From Saccharomyces uvarum (lineage: Eukaryota > Ascomycota > Saccharomycetes > Saccharomycetales > Saccharomycetaceae): a DNA stretch of 64,000 bases. The position numbers and the translations under genes are program-made. Where the stretch lies: positions 62,001-126,000 of the forward strand of contig OX365931.1 of NCBI GenBank assembly GCA_947243795.1, in the 5' to 3' direction. Of this stretch, positions 61,099 through 64,000 are shown piece by piece (position 1 is the first letter of the stretch; the number at the start of each line of letters is the position of its first letter). The notes under the pieces were generated by a model. It searched no databases. It was given only the letters and a program-made list of their open reading frames with translations, and was not told the origin of the DNA.

Positions 61099-61713
61099 GT
61101 TTTCCAAAAGAGAGCCAGGTATAGAAAAGTGTCAAAACGAAAATTTCAAATAAAAAAGAAGATGTAGCGGAGACCAAAACCAGAAAAAGATGGAAACCAG
61201 AAAAAAAGAGAAGTAAACGGGAGTGCGTGTTCTTGCTCGAACACTGTTTTGCAGTGGGCTGGTACCGTAACAAGTGTGCTGTTGTTGCAGCCCTTTTTGG
61301 CTCATATAAATGGGGATGTCCCTTTGAAACTTTCCATGGATTCTTCCTTTTTCCAGAATTCAGGAAAAAAATAACAGCAATCTCCCATTACCCGACGTAG
61401 AGTAGGGTAATAATGAAGCACCCTTCTTCGCGAAAGACTGCTCTTGTGAGCGTATAGGCATAATAAGAAGCTTGCAAAGAGCCCCGTATGATATTGTCGT
61501 TATAGAACTACTTTTTGACTTATTTGGTGGCTAATTTAGTCTGGTGTCACAAAATGCTGTGCTTTTTGGTGCGGTGTGTGGGTCTTCTCATTAAGAAAAA
61601 ATAATTTGCGACACTTATTATCTCTTATTGTGCTTTTACGTAAATACACTTGTGAACTCTCTCTGCATTTGTGTGTGTATGTTTTATAGGCAGGTGAGAG
61701 AGAGCTATAAGAA
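61099..61713. promoter_or_regulatory. Divergent PPH22/YDL186W promoter region
   Basis: The 615 bp region contains TTCCAGAA at 61351-61358 within CTTTTTCCAGAATTCAGGAA, a partial heat-shock-element-like array. AT-rich sequence fills the rest. No gene or RNA is visible. Confidence 0.4.
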
Positions 61714-62450
61714 ATGCAGTGCAACACGAGTATAGAAGAGTGTTCGGACGAGGGCGAGATCACCTTCCCATCTTTCAGTCCTGAGGTGGACGCCCAGAAC
61801 AGGTTCCTGCCAAGGAGCGAGTTCCCTTCCGTGAGGCAACTGGTCATCTCCAAGCAGAGAAGCAGACGCAAGAGAGAAAACAATGTGTTCGTGGGGAAAA
61901 TGGAGGACGTGCTCGTGAAGTGGAGACCGCCCGCGTCCTCACATCGAGGTGCCATCGAGGCCATCAACGGCACGCACCCATACCAGCTCGACACGCCTCA
62001 GTTCCAATCGAGAAGGTCAGACCCCTTCGGCTCGACGAAAAGAGACGAGTCCGTGCGTTCGATTGTAGAATCCTTTACCGATTGGTGGAAGCGCAATTCC
62101 AAGATGTTTTTCCATAGCGAAGAGCACGAGGAGGAGGAAGAGGGTGCACACGCTGAGGACGGCGCGAGCCAGCATGGCCACGAATTACAGCTGTTCGAGG
62201 AAGATATCTTCTCCTTCCACTTAAGCCCCAACGACATGTCCACCAGAAACAGCGAACACCAAATACAGACGCCAGTGCTCTTCCCCTACGAAACGCCCGC
62301 GAGGACAACAGCAAACCCCACAGAGCGGCAAGCTATTGACCTCGGAGACGGTGAAGAGCTGACCGTCTATCGAGAGATCTACTCAAACCCGATTCCCGTC
62401 AGCTATCTAGATACCTTGAACTTGAACCAATCGATGTCTTTGCGACAAAT

Positions 62451-62483
<33 letters not shown>

Positions 62484-62559
62484 AGCAGAGCCCTCATCTG
62501 CATCCCAGTACTGCGCGGATTCTAACTGGATCAAGATCTTCCTTTGCCACAACGACTAG
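61714..62559 (+). CDS. Protein of unknown function (YDL186W counterpart) with poly-Gln
   Basis: A 281-residue hydrophilic protein matching S. cerevisiae YDL186W (about 277 residues) by position and size. I recognise no domain. It has a basic segment [19 protein letters not shown] (about 50-68), an acidic [12 protein letters not shown] stretch near 142-153, and a Gln tract ([11 protein letters not shown], about 247-257) encoded mostly by CAG. Trp- and Phe-containing motifs ([16 protein letters not shown]) may bind partners. No signal peptide or membrane helix is seen. G+C is higher than in neighbouring genes, especially at third positions. The ATG at 61714 is the first in frame. Confidence 0.83.
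62452..62480 (+). repeat. CAG repeat encoding a Gln tract in the YDL186W counterpart
   Basis: About nine consecutive CAG codons are followed by CAA CAA, giving an 11-residue Gln run. Length is probably polymorphic. Confidence 0.9.
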
Positions 62560-62885
62560 CTTCCGCTTCGCTTTTATAGCACCTATCTATTGTTCTTTTA
62601 TCACTAGTATAACCTTATTGTATTGTTCTTTTTCCTTTTTTTTTTTTTTTTTTTTTTTTTTTCACTCAGATCTCTTTTCACGGCAACTCAAAGGGGTCTC
62701 ACGTGGATTAAAAACTGAAAATAAGAAAAGGCTCTCGATAAGGATGCAACATCTTTATTGTTAGTATATTAGAACCAGAAAGTATCAAACACATTTCTCA
62801 AAGCATATAGATATCTAAGGTTATAACGCAGGAGTCGTTCTTTCATTCTTAAACTTAAAAAGCAAATAGAGAAGAAAAGAAAACA
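62560..62885. promoter_or_regulatory. YDL186W 3' region and VMA1 promoter with a T27 tract
   Basis: A run of 27 T lies at 62636-62662, about 225 bp before the VMA1 ATG, probably a nucleosome-excluding element. The rest is AT-rich with no further recognisable site. Confidence 0.5.
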
Positions 62886-64000
62886 ATGGCTGGTGCAATT
62901 GAAAACGCTCGTAAAGAAATAAAAAGAATCTCATTGGAAGACCATGCTGAATCTGAATATGGTTCCATCTACTCTGTCTCTGGTCCGGTTGTCATTGCTG
63001 AAAATATGATTGGCTGTGCCATGTACGAATTGGTCAAGGTCGGTCACGACAACCTGGTGGGTGAAGTTATTAGAATCGATGGTGATAAAGCCACCATTCA
63101 AGTCTACGAAGAAACTGCTGGTCTTACGGTCGGTGACCCTGTTTTGAGAACAGGTAAGCCTTTGTCTGTGGAATTGGGTCCTGGTTTGATGGAAACTATC
63201 TATGACGGTATTCAAAGACCTTTGAAAGCCATTAAGGAAGAATCGCAGTCGATTTACATTCCAAGAGGTATTGATACCCCATCTTTGGATAGAACCATCA
63301 AATGGCAATTCACTCCAGGGAAGTTCCAAGTCGGTGACCATATTTCTGGTGGTGACATTTACGGTTCCGTTTTCGAGAATTCCCTGATTTCAAGCCATAA
63401 GATTCTTTTGCCACCAAGATCTAGAGGTACCATCACCTGGATTGCTCCAGCTGGTGAATACACTCTGGATGAAAAAATTTTGGAAGTCGAATTTGACGGC
63501 AAGAAATCCGATTTCACTCTTTACCACACTTGGCCGGTCCGTGTTCCAAGACCAGTCACCGAAAAATTGTCTGCCGATTATCCTTTGTTGACAGGTCAAA
63601 GAGTTTTAGACGCTTTGTTTCCTTGTGTTCAAGGTGGTACGACATGTATTCCAGGTGCCTTTGGTTGTGGTAAGACAGTTATCTCTCAGTCTTTATCAAA
63701 GTACTCTAATTCTGACGCTATTATCTATGTTGGTTGTGGTGAACGTGGTAATGAAATGGCAGAAGTCTTGATGGAATTCCCTGAATTATACACTGAGATG
63801 AGTGGTACTAAAGAACCAATCATGAAGCGTACTACTTTGGTTGCTAATACATCTAACATGCCTGTTGCTGCCAGAGAAGCTTCTATTTACACTGGTATCA
63901 CACTTGCAGAATACTTCAGAGATCAAGGTAAGAACGTCTCTATGATTGCTGATTCTTCTTCAAGATGGGCAGAAGCCTTAAGAGAAATTTCTGGTCGTTT
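62886..64000 (+). CDS. VMA1: V-ATPase catalytic subunit A, Vma1 (N-terminal part, intein-free; runs off the right edge)
   Basis: Vma1 is the ATP-hydrolysing A subunit of the vacuolar proton pump's V1 sector. The ATG at 62886 opens [20 protein letters not shown], as in S. cerevisiae. The frame runs to the window end (371 codons). A beta-barrel N-terminal domain (about 25-95) is followed by the A-subunit-specific non-homologous insert. The P-loop GAFGCGKT is at 257-264. In S. cerevisiae reference strains the VDE intein sits between Gly283 and Cys284. Here the reading is continuous, IYVG at 280-283 directly joined to [20 protein letters not shown] at 284-303, so no intein is present. Codon use is strongly biased, as for an abundant protein. 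Confidence 0.98.
   Translation, partial: MAGAIENARKEIKRISLEDHAESEYGSIYSVSGPVVIAENMIGCAMYELVKVGHDNLVGEVIRIDGDKATIQVYEETAGLTVGDPVLRTGKPLSVELGPGLMETIYDGIQRPLKAIKEESQSIYIPRGIDTPSLDRTIKWQFTPGKFQVGDHISGGDIYGSVFENSLISSHKILLPPRSRGTITWIAPAGEYTLDEKILEVEFDGKKSDFTLYHTWPVRVPRPVTEKLSADYPLLTGQRVLDALFPCVQGGTTCIPGAFGCGKTVISQSLSKYSNSDAIIYVGCGERGNEMAEVLMEFPELYTEMSGTKEPIMKRTTLVANTSNMPVAAREASIYTGITLAEYFRDQGKNVSMIADSSSRWAEALREISGR

Noticed and set aside
61099-61107. Three extra N-terminal codons for PPH22
   Set aside because: They begin with TTG. MDMEIDD from the ATG at 61098 is the conserved start.

Overview
The window is a gene-dense, intron-poor yeast nuclear segment. Every gene I recognise has a Saccharomyces cerevisiae chromosome IV left-arm counterpart, in the order and orientation I remember for YDL220C to YDL185W. 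The proteins differ visibly from the S. cerevisiae versions I recall: slightly in ARF1, NHP2 and PPH22, and strongly in CDC13, ASF2, YDL218W and the RTN2 tail. The source is therefore most likely another member of the genus Saccharomyces. I cannot name the species without alignments.

Layout. 1-6.9 kb: partial CDC13 (telomere capping), spliced DTD1 (D-aminoacyl-tRNA deacylase), the MARVEL-domain gene YDL218W, TIM22 and RRI1/CSN5. 6.9-16.7 kb: GDH2, PRR2, NOP6, SHR3 and the YDL211C-like membrane protein. 16.7-20.2 kb: a 3.5 kb gap without an intact protein gene, holding possible gene relics, a Ty1/Ty2-type solo delta LTR, tRNA-Gly(GCC) and a UGA4 promoter with GATA and UAS-GABA sites. 20.2-32 kb: UGA4, CWC2, NHP2, GLE1, YDL206W, HEM3 and RTN2. 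32-43 kb: ACK1, MRPL11, TRM8, MGT1, YDL199C, GGC1 and ASF2. 43-54.6 kb: SEC31, SNF3, NUS1, ARF1 and RPL35A. 54.8-64 kb: UFD2, RBS1, PPH22, YDL186W and the start of VMA1.

The genes are independent eukaryotic transcription units, not operons. Some share themes: GDH2, SHR3 and UGA4 all serve nitrogen use; NOP6, NHP2 and RPL35A serve ribosome production, with matching PAC/RRPE or Rap1-like promoter sites; TIM22, MRPL11, GGC1, HEM3 and DTD1 touch mitochondria, haem or translation; SEC31, ARF1, SHR3, NUS1 and RTN2 act in the early secretory pathway.

Two genes are spliced (DTD1 and RPL35A, the latter with an ATG-only first exon). The most distinctive point is that VMA1 reads straight through the site where S. 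cerevisiae carries the VDE (PI-SceI) intein, so this copy is intein-free. I found no convincing undescribed multi-gene system. The least explained stretch is the YDL211C-UGA4 gap.
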